A stretch of DNA of 64,000 bases from an uncultured Ruminococcus sp. (GTDB lineage: Bacteria > Bacillota > Clostridia > Oscillospirales > Ruminococcaceae): the NCBI GenBank assembly GCA_934474025.1, contig CAKSMF010000005.1:62001-126000 (forward strand), read 5' to 3'. Of this stretch, positions 1 to 9,731 are shown piece by piece. The notes under the pieces are model-generated. The model searched no databases. It saw nothing but the letters and a program-made list of their open reading frames with translations, and had not been told where the DNA came from. Every line of letters starts with the position of its first letter. The stretch's first letter is position 1. A program made the position numbers and the translations under genes.

Positions 1-618
1 AAGAATTTCTTCGGGGTCAAATCCTCCCTCACTTCCGATAACTAAACCGACTGATTTCACATCATTAAAATTGATATCATTGAATTTTTTACCGCCCTGT
101 TCTTCATAAAGAATTATAGTGCGGTCAAGTTCCTGCATCATATCAATAGCTTTTTTGTATGTTATTATTGGTGTGACTTCCGGAATAATTCCTCTGCCGG
201 ACTGTTTGGCAGCCTGTTCGGCTATTTTTTGAAGACGTGGCAATTTTTTTGCGAATTCCTTTTCGTCCGGACGTGAAATACATCTTCTTGTAAGTATGGG
301 GACTATTCTTGATACACCGAGTTCAACACTTTTCTGAATGATATATTCAAGCTTATCCATTTTAGGCATTGCCTGAAACAGTGTAACTTGTATATCAGGT
401 TCAGTAGCACACGGAGCTTTTGAAATAAGGTCAAGATAGACTGTATCGGGAGTAATACTATTTATTGAACAGTTATAATCATATCCATTGCAACAAACAG
501 TTATTTTTTCACCTTTTTTCATACGCAGAGAACGTCCTATATGATTAGCGTCACTTCCTGTAAGAATTATATTATTTTCATCAATATCATTTGTAAAGAA
601 TCTTGACACATTTTTCAT
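1..618 (-). CDS. rsmE: 16S rRNA (uracil1498-N3)-methyltransferase RsmE, 3' end outside window
   Basis: This is the N-terminal ~205 residues of an RsmE-type SPOUT methyltransferase, which methylates N3 of U1498 in 16S rRNA. The visible signs are an N-terminal SRFFTND segment, the family-typical KMDKLEYIIQKSVELGV stretch, and an IGSEGGFDPEE motif at the window edge that matches the SAM-binding knot. The gene runs off position 1. Two starts are possible: ATG at 618, with GGAG directly touching it, or GTG at 609, which leaves a 9-nt spacing and gives an MSRFF start typical of the family; I prefer 609. A promoter (TTGCAA-17-TATAAT, minus strand) lies at 644-672. Confidence 0.9.
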   Translation of the reverse strand, partial: MKNVSRFFTNDIDENNIILTGSDANHIGRSLRMKKGEKITVCCNGYDYNCSINSITPDTVYLDLISKAPCATEPDIQVTLFQAMPKMDKLEYIIQKSVELGVSRIVPILTRRCISRPDEKEFAKKLPRLQKIAEQAAKQSGRGIIPEVTPIITYKKAIDMMQELDRTIILYEEQGGKKFNDINFNDVKSVGLVIGSEGGFDPEEIL

Positions 619-643
619 CTCCGTATAAAAAAGTATTTTTATA

Positions 644-672
644 ATTATATCATATAATTACATATTTTGCAA
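644..672 (-). promoter_or_regulatory. Promoter of rsmE
   Basis: On the minus strand there is TTGCAA, a 17-bp spacer and TATAAT, reading toward rsmE. The 619-880 intergenic region also holds AT-rich candidate -10 boxes for the cellulase on the plus strand, for example TATAAT near 830, but without a convincing -35. Confidence 0.5.
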
Positions 673-880
673 GTGAAAATTGAATGAAAATTTACATTAT
701 TTGAAAAAACCTCCGTTATATTATACAATGAAATATGTATATTTTTGATATTTATTCCAAAAAAGTCTGCTATTCTATAATTGTACACAATTTATTAACA
801 AATTATTCGGATTTTATGCTATAATTATAATAGCTTTATATGGTTTTAAAAAATTTAAAATTTTGAGAGGAGTAATAATT

Positions 881-2896
881 ATGTTCAAAGGAAAACTCAA
901 AAATAAACTTGCAGTTTTTGCAACATCTGCTGTTATGGCTGTAAGTTCTGTTGCAGGAGTCGTTCCCTCTGCAATGGCTGACAGTGATTTAGGACTTGAC
1001 AACTATGCTAAACTTTTACAATATTCGTTATATTTCTATGATGCTAACTATTGTGGAATCGGTGCGGGCGAAAAATCCCATATTGCATGGCGTGACGACT
1101 GTCACACAGAAAATATCGCTAATGGCGGTTTCCATGATGCAGGTGACGGAATTATCTGCGGTCTTACAGAAGGCTTTACTGCTTCAACTCTCGGCTGGCT
1201 CTACTACGAATACAAGGACGAATTCCAGAAAACAGGTACTTATGCTCACCTTAAAGATATAACCAATGAATTTGCACAATTCTTTAAGAACTGCACTACT
1301 CTTGACGCAGACGGAAATGTTACCAATTTTATTTATGAAATAGGTGATGACGGTATAGACCACGGCAAATGGCGTGCTCCTGAACTTATGCCACAAAGAG
1401 GAAGCAATGAATACTATTCCACAACCAACGGTGCAAGCAATGTTGCCGCACAATACGCCGCAGCACTCGCTCAGAACTATATAAACTTCGGTAATGAAGA
1501 AGACCTGAATTATGCAAAGGCTCTTTATGCATTTGCTGCAAAATATCGTACCATGACTTATGAACAGTCAACATATACTGATAAAAGCGTTGAAGATGAT
1601 ATAGCTTGGGCAGCAGGCTGGCTTTACCTCGCAACCAACGAACAGCCTTATCTTGATGCTAACAGCAAGGATACAAGCACAACTAACGATTGGGTAAATG
1701 ATTACTATTACGGCGGTGTATGGCTTGGTGCAGCTATCATTAATGCTGAAATCACTGGTAACTGGGATAAACCTGTAAACTATATCCAAAGTGTTGTTAA
1801 CAGCAACCAGAATAAATTCTATGTTATGAATTCATGGGGCAGTGCAAGACATAATACGCTTATGCAGACTTGTGCAATGATTGCTACAAAGCATAAAGAA
1901 GATTCCGGAGCTGATTTTTCTGAATGGTGCAAGGGTCAGATGGATATGATTCTTGGTAAAAACAATGCTAATGTTTGCCTTGTTGTAGGTTATAATGATG
2001 TTTCAGCAACTTCACCTCACCACCGTGCAGCTTCCGGTCTCTATGTTGGTGACGGTTGGGAAGAATGGGGCAGTTGGAACGGTGATTATGCAAGCGTTCC
2101 TACAAGCCACACACTCTATGGTGCATTGTGCGGAGGTCCTACAAGTGAAGATTTCAGCACTTTCAGAAAACTTGATGCAAAAGACGCTACCTCAAACGAA
2201 GTTGCACTTGATTATCAGGTAGGACTTGTTGGTGCAGCCGTTGGTCTTTATAATGCATACGGTACTGGTTCAGTAGTCGATACTATAGGCGATGATGTTA
2301 CAGTTTATCCTGAAGAAATTGCTGTAGCAAATGGTCAGTCCACAACAGAAACTACAACTACAACAACTACTACTCAGACTACAACCCAGACTACTACTTC
2401 AACAGATACCGAAACAGTAACTACAACAACTACAACCGGCAGTGAACAGGAAACAGTTACTTTTGTTGATTGCATTACCGAAATAGGCGATAATACAGTT
2501 ACATTCCAGATTAATGGAACTTTCACAGTTTCCAAAGCAGAGGATATGGAAAAAATTAAAGCCATTGGCACAGGAAAAAATGTAAATATAAATTTCCTTA
2601 AATCTAATAATACCATTATGGAGATATACTCAATCAATGTTATGGGTACAGGTGATGTTCTCTACGGTGACGTTAATGTTGATGGCGAAGTATCCATTGC
2701 CGATGCTGTACTTATTATGCAGTCACTTGCAAATTCAGACGAATACAGCATTTCTGAACAAGGCAAATTAAACGCTGATGTTATTGATAATGACGGCATT
2801 ACAGCTAAAGATGCCCTTGTAATTCAAATGGTTATGGCAGATACATTAAATGAATCTGATTTGCCGACTACTTCTGAAAAGATAGGAAATCTTTAA
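881..2896 (+). CDS. Secreted GH9 endoglucanase with type I dockerin
   Basis: This is a 671-aa cellulosomal cellulase expected to cut beta-1,4-glucan outside the cell. An N-terminal signal peptide probably ends at SAMA-DSD near residue 34. The GH9 catalytic domain follows (about residues 38-470), with the catalytic DAGD at 86-89, a PHHRAASG motif near 379-385, and the general-acid Glu in NEVALDY near 440. A Thr-rich linker (about 485-520), a small beta-rich segment, and a dockerin (about 595-660) complete it. The first calcium loop (DVNVDGEVSIAD) is canonical; the second has Ile at position 3. The start is ATG at 881, with GAGAGGAG 9 nt upstream. It is a tandem paralogue of the next gene. Confidence 0.95.
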   Translation: MFKGKLKNKLAVFATSAVMAVSSVAGVVPSAMADSDLGLDNYAKLLQYSLYFYDANYCGIGAGEKSHIAWRDDCHTENIANGGFHDAGDGIICGLTEGFTASTLGWLYYEYKDEFQKTGTYAHLKDITNEFAQFFKNCTTLDADGNVTNFIYEIGDDGIDHGKWRAPELMPQRGSNEYYSTTNGASNVAAQYAAALAQNYINFGNEEDLNYAKALYAFAAKYRTMTYEQSTYTDKSVEDDIAWAAGWLYLATNEQPYLDANSKDTSTTNDWVNDYYYGGVWLGAAIINAEITGNWDKPVNYIQSVVNSNQNKFYVMNSWGSARHNTLMQTCAMIATKHKEDSGADFSEWCKGQMDMILGKNNANVCLVVGYNDVSATSPHHRAASGLYVGDGWEEWGSWNGDYASVPTSHTLYGALCGGPTSEDFSTFRKLDAKDATSNEVALDYQVGLVGAAVGLYNAYGTGSVVDTIGDDVTVYPEEIAVANGQSTTETTTTTTTTQTTTQTTTSTDTETVTTTTTTGSEQETVTFVDCITEIGDNTVTFQINGTFTVSKAEDMEKIKAIGTGKNVNINFLKSNNTIMEIYSINVMGTGDVLYGDVNVDGEVSIADAVLIMQSLANSDEYSISEQGKLNADVIDNDGITAKDALVIQMVMADTLNESDLPTTSEKIGNL

Positions 2897-2902
2897 TAAG
2901 CA

Positions 2903-3005
2903 TACCTCTATTTCTATAAGTAGTGAGATGAATTGTAAATCAGAAACTTAATGGCAGTGGTAAATAAATCGGTATCCTCCACTGACATAAAGCAAATAAC
3001 AATTA
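2903..3005 (+). other. Intergenic stretch with a motif shared with 12160-12213
   Basis: The 350-bp gap between the two cellulases has no gene. It carries the blocks CCTCTAT, AGTGAGAT and an AATCGGTATC..CCACTGACAT segment. A similar order of blocks occurs after the aldose epimerase gene at 12160-12213. The function is unknown; it could be an RNA element or the remains of a small repeat. Confidence 0.35.
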
Positions 3006-3035
3006 GACATACACTGAAAAAATTTTTATTCTCTT

Positions 3036-3065
3036 AAAAGGTACACTAAAGTGTGCCTTTTTTTG
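3036..3065 (+). terminator. Rho-independent terminator of GH9 gene 1
   Basis: The stem GGTACAC-TAAA-GTGTGCC is followed by a run of T, 140 bp after the cellulase stop codon. Confidence 0.8.
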
Positions 3066-3246
3066 TTGAAAATAAACAACCGCAGGTTAAGTATATCTTG
3101 TTTCTTTATGGAAATGTTAAGAAATTGTTAATTTTAACCTTATTGTAATCATTTAGTAACTATTTTGTAACTCATACTACTGGAAAAAAATGTATAATGA
3201 AATTAGCATATTGTAATAAATTTTTGAGGGAAAGAGGTTACTATTA

Positions 3247-5967
3247 ATGCCTAAGAACAATATGAAAAAATTAAAATCCGCTGTAGTTAGCAGTGTAATT
3301 GCTGTTTCTGCTATGGCAGCTCCTTTATCAACTGCTGTTATGAACGCTTCCGCAGCAAACGACAACTATGCAAAGCTTTTACAGTATTCACTTTACTTCT
3401 ACGATGCAAATATGTGCGGTAAACAAGTTGGTGAAACATCAGCTTTATCATGGCGTGATGACTGTCACACTTCCGATGAAGTAGACGGCGGTTTCCACGA
3501 TGCAGGCGACCATGCTAAATTTGGTCTTCCGGCAGGCTATTCCGCTTCAACTCTCGGCTGGAGCTACTATGAATTTAAGGATTCCTTTAACACTAACGGT
3601 CAGGGAAATCACCTTAAAACTATTACAGATTATTTTGCTGATTACTTCAAGAACAGCACTACTCTCAGCGGTGACACTGTAACAAATTTTGTTTATCAGA
3701 TTGGTGACGGTGACCAAGACCATTCTGTATGGTGTGCTCCTGAAGTTCATGTTGACAACAGCAGAAAAACATTCAGTACATCTTCCGGTGCAAGCGATAT
3801 TGCTGCATCATATGCTGCTGCTCTTGCTGTAAACTATGTAAACTTCGGCAATGCTGATGACCTTAAATATGCTAAGGCATTATTTGAATTTTCTACAAAG
3901 TATAATCAGAAAGCTACTGATGGTCCTAATAATTTCTATTCTTCATGGGATTATTATGATGACCAGGCATGGGCTGCTGGTTGGCTTTACCTTGCTACTA
4001 ATGACAGTCAGTACAAAGAATTTCTTAATACATACATGAACTCAAGCAATAAGGGCTCTTCTGGTCAAGACGGCTGTGAATGGGGAATTTACTCCACTAT
4101 GAGCTGGAACAATGTTTCAATGGGTGCTGGTATTCTTCAGGCTGAAATTACCGGAAATGCATCAGATTGGAAAAAGGTTACTGATTATCTTAGCAGTCAT
4201 GGTGCAAGTTCAAGTGATTACTATTTTGAAAATCAGTGGGGAAGTGCAAGATATAATACTTCTCAGCAAATGGTGGCTCTCGTTGCTACAAAATACGGTG
4301 CAGCAAACTATAATGAATGGGCTAAGGGTCAAATGGATTACATTATGGGTAATAAGGGTGTAGCTAATAGTTCACCTGTATGCTTTGTTGTAGGATTTGC
4401 AGATAATTCCGCTAAGAACCCTCACCATAGAGCAGCTTCCGGATATTCAAGCTTTGATGAAATGGGCGACAATACTCAGATAAGCAGTAAAGGTCATACA
4501 CTCGTTGGTGCTTTGGTAGGCGGTCCTACAAGCCAAAACGGTGATTATAATGATTCTGTTAAAGATTATACAGCTAATGAAGTTACTCTTGATTATAACG
4601 CTACTCTTGTAGGTGCATCTGCTGGTTTGTATTCTGTTTATAAGACAGGTACTCCTGATACTTCAATTGTAGGTGTTGATAATGTACCTTCTGGAAATCC
4701 TGATGTACCTACTTCATCTACTGTAACAACTCAGACAACAACTACTACACAAAAAACAAATACTACTACAACTACTACAAGTAATTCTACTCCGTCATCT
4801 TCCGGAAAATATTCAATCAGCCCTAACCAGTCCGTAACATACGATAAGAATGCTACTGACAAAATGGTTGGTTTTGAATGGTCACAGTTCAATATTCCTG
4901 CCGGCGAAAAGGTTACAAAAGTTGAAGTGAAGATTTCTTCCAAGAACGGCGGAGAAATCGGCAAATGGCAGGGTGCATTCGGTTCTTCAACAAGTGTTGC
5001 TCCGGGATACTGGTCTCAGGGCGATGATATGGAACAGACTATATCAGGCAGTTCCGGTACTATAACATGGAATATGCCTTCAAGCATTGCTGATATTGCA
5101 CAGTACCAGTACGGCGGACAGCTTAAATTCGGTACATGGTGGATTGATTGTCAGGACTTTGTAATTAATGATGTTATTGTTTATACAGGTTCAGGTTCTT
5201 CAGCTACTACTACAACAACTTCAAGTAAGCCAGGAAACACAACAACTACTACAACTACTTCTAAACCCTCAACTTCTTCAGGCTCTTACGAAATCAAGCC
5301 AAATCAACAGGTTGTTTATGATAAGAATGCTACTGATAAGATGATTGGTTTTGATTGGTCACAGTTCAATATTCCTTCTACTGAAAAAGTAAAGAAAGTT
5401 GAAATTACAATTTCTTCCAACAGCGGACAAATCGGTAAATGGCAGGGTGCATTTGGTTCTTCAACAAGCGTTGCTCCAGGATACTGGGCTCAGGGTGACG
5501 ATATGGAACAGACTATATCCGGCAACAGAGGCACTATAACATGGAATGTACCTTCAAGTATTTCTGATGTTATTCAGTATCAGTACGGCGGACAGCTTAA
5601 ATTTGGTACATGGTGGATTGACTGCGGAAACTTCACTGTTGAATCAATCAAGGTTACAACAGACGGTTCTTCACAGACAACAACAACTACTACTACAAAA
5701 ATTACAACAACTACTACAACAACAAAGCCTTCTCAGAGCGGAAGCGTTAAATACGGCGATTCCAATACTGACGGAAGTGTAACTATTGCTGATGCTGTAC
5801 TTATTATGCAGTCACTTGCAAACAGTGATGAATATAAATTAACTTCACAGGGTATGATTAATGCCGATGTTGTTGGTAATGATGGCATTACTGCAAAAGA
5901 TGCACTCGCTATTCAAATGGTTGTTGCAGGAACTCTTAATTCCTTACCAATTGACAACCTTGACTAA
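3247..5967 (+). CDS. Secreted GH9 cellulase with two duplicated carbohydrate-binding-like modules and dockerin
   Basis: This 906-aa cellulosomal enzyme has a signal peptide ending near NASA-AND (residue ~37). The GH9 catalytic domain has DAGD at 85-88, PHHRAASG near 392, and the acid Glu in NEVTLDY near 445. Two near-identical ~125-aa modules (about 521-647 and 682-805) follow, separated by Thr-rich linkers. They share YDKNATDKM, WSQFNIP, GKWQGAFGSSTSVAPGYW and LKFGTWWIDC. I read them as ruminococcal cellulose-binding modules, possibly CBM80-like, but the family assignment is not certain. A dockerin (835-900) ends the protein. The start is ATG at 3247 behind AAAGAGG. The second dockerin calcium loop is atypical, as in the neighbour. 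Confidence 0.93.
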   Translation: MPKNNMKKLKSAVVSSVIAVSAMAAPLSTAVMNASAANDNYAKLLQYSLYFYDANMCGKQVGETSALSWRDDCHTSDEVDGGFHDAGDHAKFGLPAGYSASTLGWSYYEFKDSFNTNGQGNHLKTITDYFADYFKNSTTLSGDTVTNFVYQIGDGDQDHSVWCAPEVHVDNSRKTFSTSSGASDIAASYAAALAVNYVNFGNADDLKYAKALFEFSTKYNQKATDGPNNFYSSWDYYDDQAWAAGWLYLATNDSQYKEFLNTYMNSSNKGSSGQDGCEWGIYSTMSWNNVSMGAGILQAEITGNASDWKKVTDYLSSHGASSSDYYFENQWGSARYNTSQQMVALVATKYGAANYNEWAKGQMDYIMGNKGVANSSPVCFVVGFADNSAKNPHHRAASGYSSFDEMGDNTQISSKGHTLVGALVGGPTSQNGDYNDSVKDYTANEVTLDYNATLVGASAGLYSVYKTGTPDTSIVGVDNVPSGNPDVPTSSTVTTQTTTTTQKTNTTTTTTSNSTPSSSGKYSISPNQSVTYDKNATDKMVGFEWSQFNIPAGEKVTKVEVKISSKNGGEIGKWQGAFGSSTSVAPGYWSQGDDMEQTISGSSGTITWNMPSSIADIAQYQYGGQLKFGTWWIDCQDFVINDVIVYTGSGSSATTTTTSSKPGNTTTTTTTSKPSTSSGSYEIKPNQQVVYDKNATDKMIGFDWSQFNIPSTEKVKKVEITISSNSGQIGKWQGAFGSSTSVAPGYWAQGDDMEQTISGNRGTITWNVPSSISDVIQYQYGGQLKFGTWWIDCGNFTVESIKVTTDGSSQTTTTTTTKITTTTTTTKPSQSGSVKYGDSNTDGSVTIADAVLIMQSLANSDEYKLTSQGMINADVVGNDGITAKDALAIQMVVAGTLNSLPIDNLD

Positions 5968-5978
5968 TTAAAATTTCT

Positions 5979-6013
5979 TAAAAGGGCATACTTTCGGGTG
6001 TGTCCTTTTTTTA
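5979..6013 (+). terminator. Terminator of GH9 gene 2
   Basis: An AAAGGGCATAC / GTGTGTCCTTT stem with a T run lies 12 nt after the stop codon. Confidence 0.75.
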
Positions 6014-6020
6014 TATAAAA

Positions 6021-6058
6021 AAACCTTTTACCAGATTTTTTCATCTGATAAAAGGTTT
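6021..6058 (-). terminator. Terminator of proS
   Basis: There is a perfect 16-bp inverted repeat from AAACCTTTTACCAGAT to its complement, with an A/T flank that gives a T run on the minus strand just after proS. Confidence 0.8.
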
Positions 6059-6074
6059 CATATTTATAATTCAA

Positions 6075-7517
6075 TTAATAAGCTTTTCCCCAATAAACCA
6101 TATGTTTAGCCGGTTTGCCACAACATACGCATTTATCTGAAAGCTGTTCCTGCTCAAAAGGAATACATCTTGAACCTACTCCGGTTTTTTCTTTTACTTC
6201 GTCCTCGCAGGATTCTTCACCGCACCACATAGCTTTTATAAATCCGTCACCATTTTCATTAAGGGCATTTGTAATTTCATCAAGTGTTGTGCAAGCATAA
6301 GTTCTGTTTTTCTGATTTTCAAGAGCTTTATTAAACATTCCGTCATGAGCTTCCTGAAGTTTCTGCTGTACAGATGTTTCGAGTTCTTCAAGCGGAACTA
6401 TAACTTTTTCGCCGTTCCAACGTGATGCAATTACACATTGATTATTTTCTATATCCTTAGGACCTATTTCAACTCTTACAGGAATACCTTTCATTTCGTA
6501 TTCTGCAAACTTCCAGCCTGGTGAATTTTCACTGTCATCAAGTTTTACACGTATGCCGATTTCAGAAAGACGATTTTTAAGTTCGTTTGCCTTGTCAAGA
6601 ACTCCCTCTTTATGCTGTGCAACAGGAATTACTACAGCCTGTACAGGAGCTACTGCCGGCGGAAGTACAAGACCATTATTATCACCATGAGTCATAATAA
6701 TTGCACCTATAAGACGTGTGGTCATTCCCCAGCTTGTCTGATGTGGATTAACTTTTTTGTTTGATTTATCTGTGTATTCGATTCCGAAAGCCTTTGCGAA
6801 ACCGTCTCCGAAATAGTGAGAAGTTCCTGCTTGTAAAGCTTTTCCGTCATGCATAAGTGCTTCTATAGCGTATGTAGAAACTGCACCGGCAAATTTATCG
6901 CTTTCTGTCTTTTTTCCCTTTACAACAGGCATAGCAAGAGAATCTTCACAGAATTTTGCGTATACATTAAGCATACGTTCAGTTTCTTCTATTGCTTCTT
7001 CGGCGGTTGCATGAATGGTGTGTCCTTCCTGCCATAAAAATTCTCTTGAACGCAAAAACGGTCTTGTAGTTTTTTCCCAACGTACAACGCTTACCCACTG
7101 GTTATAGAGTTTCGGGAGGTCACGGTATGAGTGAACTATATTAGCATAGTGTTCACAGAAAAGAGTTTCAGAAGTAGGACGCACACAAAGTCTTTCTTCA
7201 AGTTTTTCATTACCGCCATGAGTTACCCATGCAACTTCCGGAGCAAAACCTTCAACATGGTCTTTTTCCTTTTGGAGAAGGCTTTCCGGAATGAACATAG
7301 GCATACATACATTTTCGTGACCGGTAGCCTTGAACATTCCGTCAAGTATTTTCTGAATATTTTCCCATATAGCATAACCATAAGGTCTTATAACCATACA
7401 ACCTTTTACACTTGTATATTCAACAAGTTCTGCCTTTTTGCAAATATCTGTATACCACTGTGCAAAATCCTCGTCCATTGAGGTAATTTCAGTGACTAAT
7501 TTTTTATCCTTTGCCAT
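6075..7517 (-). CDS. proS: Prolyl-tRNA synthetase (short, archaeal/eukaryotic-type)
   Basis: This 480-aa enzyme charges tRNA-Pro. It carries the class II motifs: RPTSETLFCEHY, VRWEKTTRPFLRSREFLWQEGHT (motif 2) and the DNNGLVLPP region (motif 3). An anticodon-binding domain follows, and a C-terminal zinc-type segment ends in CVCCGKPAKHMVYWGKAY. The length and ending match the compact ProS type rather than the long bacterial form with an editing insert. The start is ATG at 7517 behind AAGAGG; an in-frame TTG 6 nt upstream is less likely. It is transcribed alone, with its own terminator. Confidence 0.95.
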   Translation of the reverse strand: MAKDKKLVTEITSMDEDFAQWYTDICKKAELVEYTSVKGCMVIRPYGYAIWENIQKILDGMFKATGHENVCMPMFIPESLLQKEKDHVEGFAPEVAWVTHGGNEKLEERLCVRPTSETLFCEHYANIVHSYRDLPKLYNQWVSVVRWEKTTRPFLRSREFLWQEGHTIHATAEEAIEETERMLNVYAKFCEDSLAMPVVKGKKTESDKFAGAVSTYAIEALMHDGKALQAGTSHYFGDGFAKAFGIEYTDKSNKKVNPHQTSWGMTTRLIGAIIMTHGDNNGLVLPPAVAPVQAVVIPVAQHKEGVLDKANELKNRLSEIGIRVKLDDSENSPGWKFAEYEMKGIPVRVEIGPKDIENNQCVIASRWNGEKVIVPLEELETSVQQKLQEAHDGMFNKALENQKNRTYACTTLDEITNALNENGDGFIKAMWCGEESCEDEVKEKTGVGSRCIPFEQEQLSDKCVCCGKPAKHMVYWGKAY

Positions 7518-7597
7518 ATACAAACCTCTTTCATGATAATTTATACAACATTATAACACTTTTTTCCTGTAATGTCAAACATAAATATGCTTTATTT

Positions 7598-8503
7598 TTA
7601 TCTGTGATGACCTCCGCCACCATGACCGCCACCGGAATGTCCTCCACCGCCACGACTGCCACTGCTACTGGAAGTTTCAATTTTGTGTTTAGTTGTGTAA
7701 GTGCGTATAAACATATCAATATTTTTATTGAAAACTGTTTTTTCGTTCTTGACATATACCATTGAATTCTGACTTTTCTTGAATTTATATCTGTGTTTTG
7801 TTACAAAGTAAACTATAACAGTGGTTACAAGTCCGATAATGATACATATTCCCATAAAGAACAGATTATATGTTATTGGCTTGTTTCTTGAAACTAGAAA
7901 TTCACCGTTTTTCATGAACATATATTTTCCGGAAGATTCATCATAATAATATTCCATTGAACTCGGAATTTTATTACTATATCTTTTCAATAAATTTAAA
8001 AACTCTTCTATAGCATTTTCAATGTCTTCTGAATATACCGTCTGTCCGGAAGCTGGTAAATAATTGTCAAGTTGTGAAAATATATTATCAATGTTTTTCT
8101 GATAAAGAAGTACAGCTTTTCCGCTTGTGGAAATATAATCATATGCAGGTGAGCGTCCCGACAAATCTATGTAATAAAAAACGCCGTCTGTTTCTTCTCC
8201 GAAAATTTCATCATAGGAACTATCGGCAAAAGTTTCTATTTCATAATCGCTTTTGTTGTAATCGGAACTTCCTGCAATATATACATAAATATTCATTTGA
8301 AGTTCTTCAGAAGTCTGCTGAATAAGTTCTGTTATATCGTCCGAATTTTCAATTATGTCAGCATTGTCAACGAAATTGCTGTTTGATGATTGACCGTCAA
8401 AACCTTTGGCAATATCTGTTTTTGCTGATGACTGGAAATAAAGTATTACAATCATTAAAGCAACAAGAAATATATTTACTGCAATAAGAACGGATTTTTT
8501 CAT
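7598..8503 (-). CDS. Membrane protein with TPM/YgcG-like extracytoplasmic domain and Gly/His-rich tail
   Basis: This 301-aa protein has an N-terminal membrane anchor (residues ~5-25). A ~150-aa extracytoplasmic alpha/beta region follows (ENSDDITELIQQTSEELQ, then NIYVYIAG), of the kind seen in TPM_phosphatase/YgcG proteins. A second transmembrane segment lies at ~210-235. The cytoplasmic end is basic and finishes in a Ser/Gly/His-rich tail (GGGGHSGGGHGGGGHHR), resembling the glycine-rich tails of YgcG relatives. It overlaps the upstream gene by one base (TAATG), so the two are probably translated together. The TPM assignment rests on pattern and context; enzymatic activity is not shown. Confidence 0.6.
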   Translation of the reverse strand: MKKSVLIAVNIFLVALMIVILYFQSSAKTDIAKGFDGQSSNSNFVDNADIIENSDDITELIQQTSEELQMNIYVYIAGSSDYNKSDYEIETFADSSYDEIFGEETDGVFYYIDLSGRSPAYDYISTSGKAVLLYQKNIDNIFSQLDNYLPASGQTVYSEDIENAIEEFLNLLKRYSNKIPSSMEYYYDESSGKYMFMKNGEFLVSRNKPITYNLFFMGICIIIGLVTTVIVYFVTKHRYKFKKSQNSMVYVKNEKTVFNKNIDMFIRTYTTKHKIETSSSSGSRGGGGHSGGGHGGGGHHR

Positions 8504-9570
8504 TATAAGAATGCACCTCCAACCAGAAAAACTATAATTGCAACAATCAAACCTATTGCTGTACTGAAAAGCTTGAGTTTTGATTTATCAAGAGGAGGAG
8601 TACCGGCTGTTTTTCCGGTTTGTCCGTTTATTGCGAATTCATATATTTCATCATTGTACTTATAGGTCATAAACCATACAGGCAACATCATATACTGCCA
8701 TTTAGTATTTCTTATGTTGTAGCTTTCGTTGGTTACAACAAATGAAGAATATCCATTTACGCTGTTTCTAAGGATTCTTTTTCCGGCATCAGAAGCCCTT
8801 TCACGTATTCGTGGAAATACTTCTGATTTTTCAACATCAAATTTATCAGCAAAAAATCCGCTAAGGTATGACATGGAAAAATCTTTTACTTCATTATAGT
8901 CAAAAGGTTCTATTGCCTCCATAAGAACATCTTCAATTTTGCTTGCACCGTCTGCTGGAATGCCTTCTGCTGATATATCTGCCTGTCGGATTATACTGAA
9001 TTCTTTTGTTTCGGTATACCTGTAATCACCCGACTGCCATGTGCGTATTTTCTTAGCTATTCCCGAAAGGTCAGCTTTCATGTTACAATCGGCAATCCAG
9101 AACGGAACATACAATCCGGTTATTTTTTCAATCTGTTCCTGTGATTTGAAATCCTGTGGGACAAACCATTTATTTTTTATCCAATCCTTGAAACAGTTTA
9201 TAGAATTTTCCTTTGTATACTTAAAACCTATTATTTTATCGGGTCTGTATTTTCCGGTAAGCTTTCCGGAAAGTATTATAGGATTATGGCAGTAGTAACA
9301 GAAAAGTGAAGTCTGTTCATCATCTGCTATAATTTCAGCTCCACAGCTTTCGCAATGATATAGGTTAGTATGTTCTTCAAATACCTGTTGTTCATGAATT
9401 TCCTCATCAGTGGGAACAGTTGGCGGATTATCTGCATTTATCTGTTGCATTTCCTCCAGTGTAAAATTACTTCCACAGTATTCGCAACCGAAATTCTGCG
9501 TTTCCGGCATAAATTTCAAGTCAGCGTTACAGTTGGGGCATTTGTACTCTATTACTTGATTTTGTTCCAA
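8503..9570 (-). CDS. Zinc-ribbon membrane protein (TFIIB-type zinc-ribbon family)
   Basis: This 355-aa protein starts with two zinc-ribbon pairs: CPNCNADL with CEYCGSNF (residues ~11-36), then CESCGAEI with CYYCHNPI (~72-95). A conserved cytoplasmic body follows, with a PFWIADCNMKADLSG segment, and a C-terminal transmembrane helix (~333-352). Proteins of this layout are common in Firmicutes, often next to YgcG/TPM-like proteins, and their role is not established. It heads a two-gene operon with the gene at 7598-8503. The start is ATG at 9570, with AAGGAG 8 nt upstream. Confidence 0.6.
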   Translation of the reverse strand: MEQNQVIEYKCPNCNADLKFMPETQNFGCEYCGSNFTLEEMQQINADNPPTVPTDEEIHEQQVFEEHTNLYHCESCGAEIIADDEQTSLFCYYCHNPIILSGKLTGKYRPDKIIGFKYTKENSINCFKDWIKNKWFVPQDFKSQEQIEKITGLYVPFWIADCNMKADLSGIAKKIRTWQSGDYRYTETKEFSIIRQADISAEGIPADGASKIEDVLMEAIEPFDYNEVKDFSMSYLSGFFADKFDVEKSEVFPRIRERASDAGKRILRNSVNGYSSFVVTNESYNIRNTKWQYMMLPVWFMTYKYNDEIYEFAINGQTGKTAGTPPLDKSKLKLFSTAIGLIVAIIVFLVGGAFL

Positions 9571-9661
9571 ATAACCAACTCCTTACATATTCTTTATTAA
9601 ATATATCATATCAGAAACCTTTTTGCAAGAGAATCTAAAAAATATTTGTATTTTTCACGTC

Positions 9662-9690
9662 TTGACAGTTTTATTAAAATTTGATATAAT
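9662..9690 (+). promoter_or_regulatory. Promoter of citrate synthase
   Basis: TTGACA, 17 bp, TATAAT, about 40 bp before the gene. Confidence 0.75.
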
Positions 9691-9731
9691 TAAAAAAATT
9701 TGTAAAAAAAGAAAGGAATGACAATATTATA

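Noticed and set aside
2374..2637. Long antisense frame over the Thr-rich linker (also 4731-4964 and 29816-30178)
   Set aside because: Val/Ser-rich translations come from reading ACA/ACT repeats backwards.
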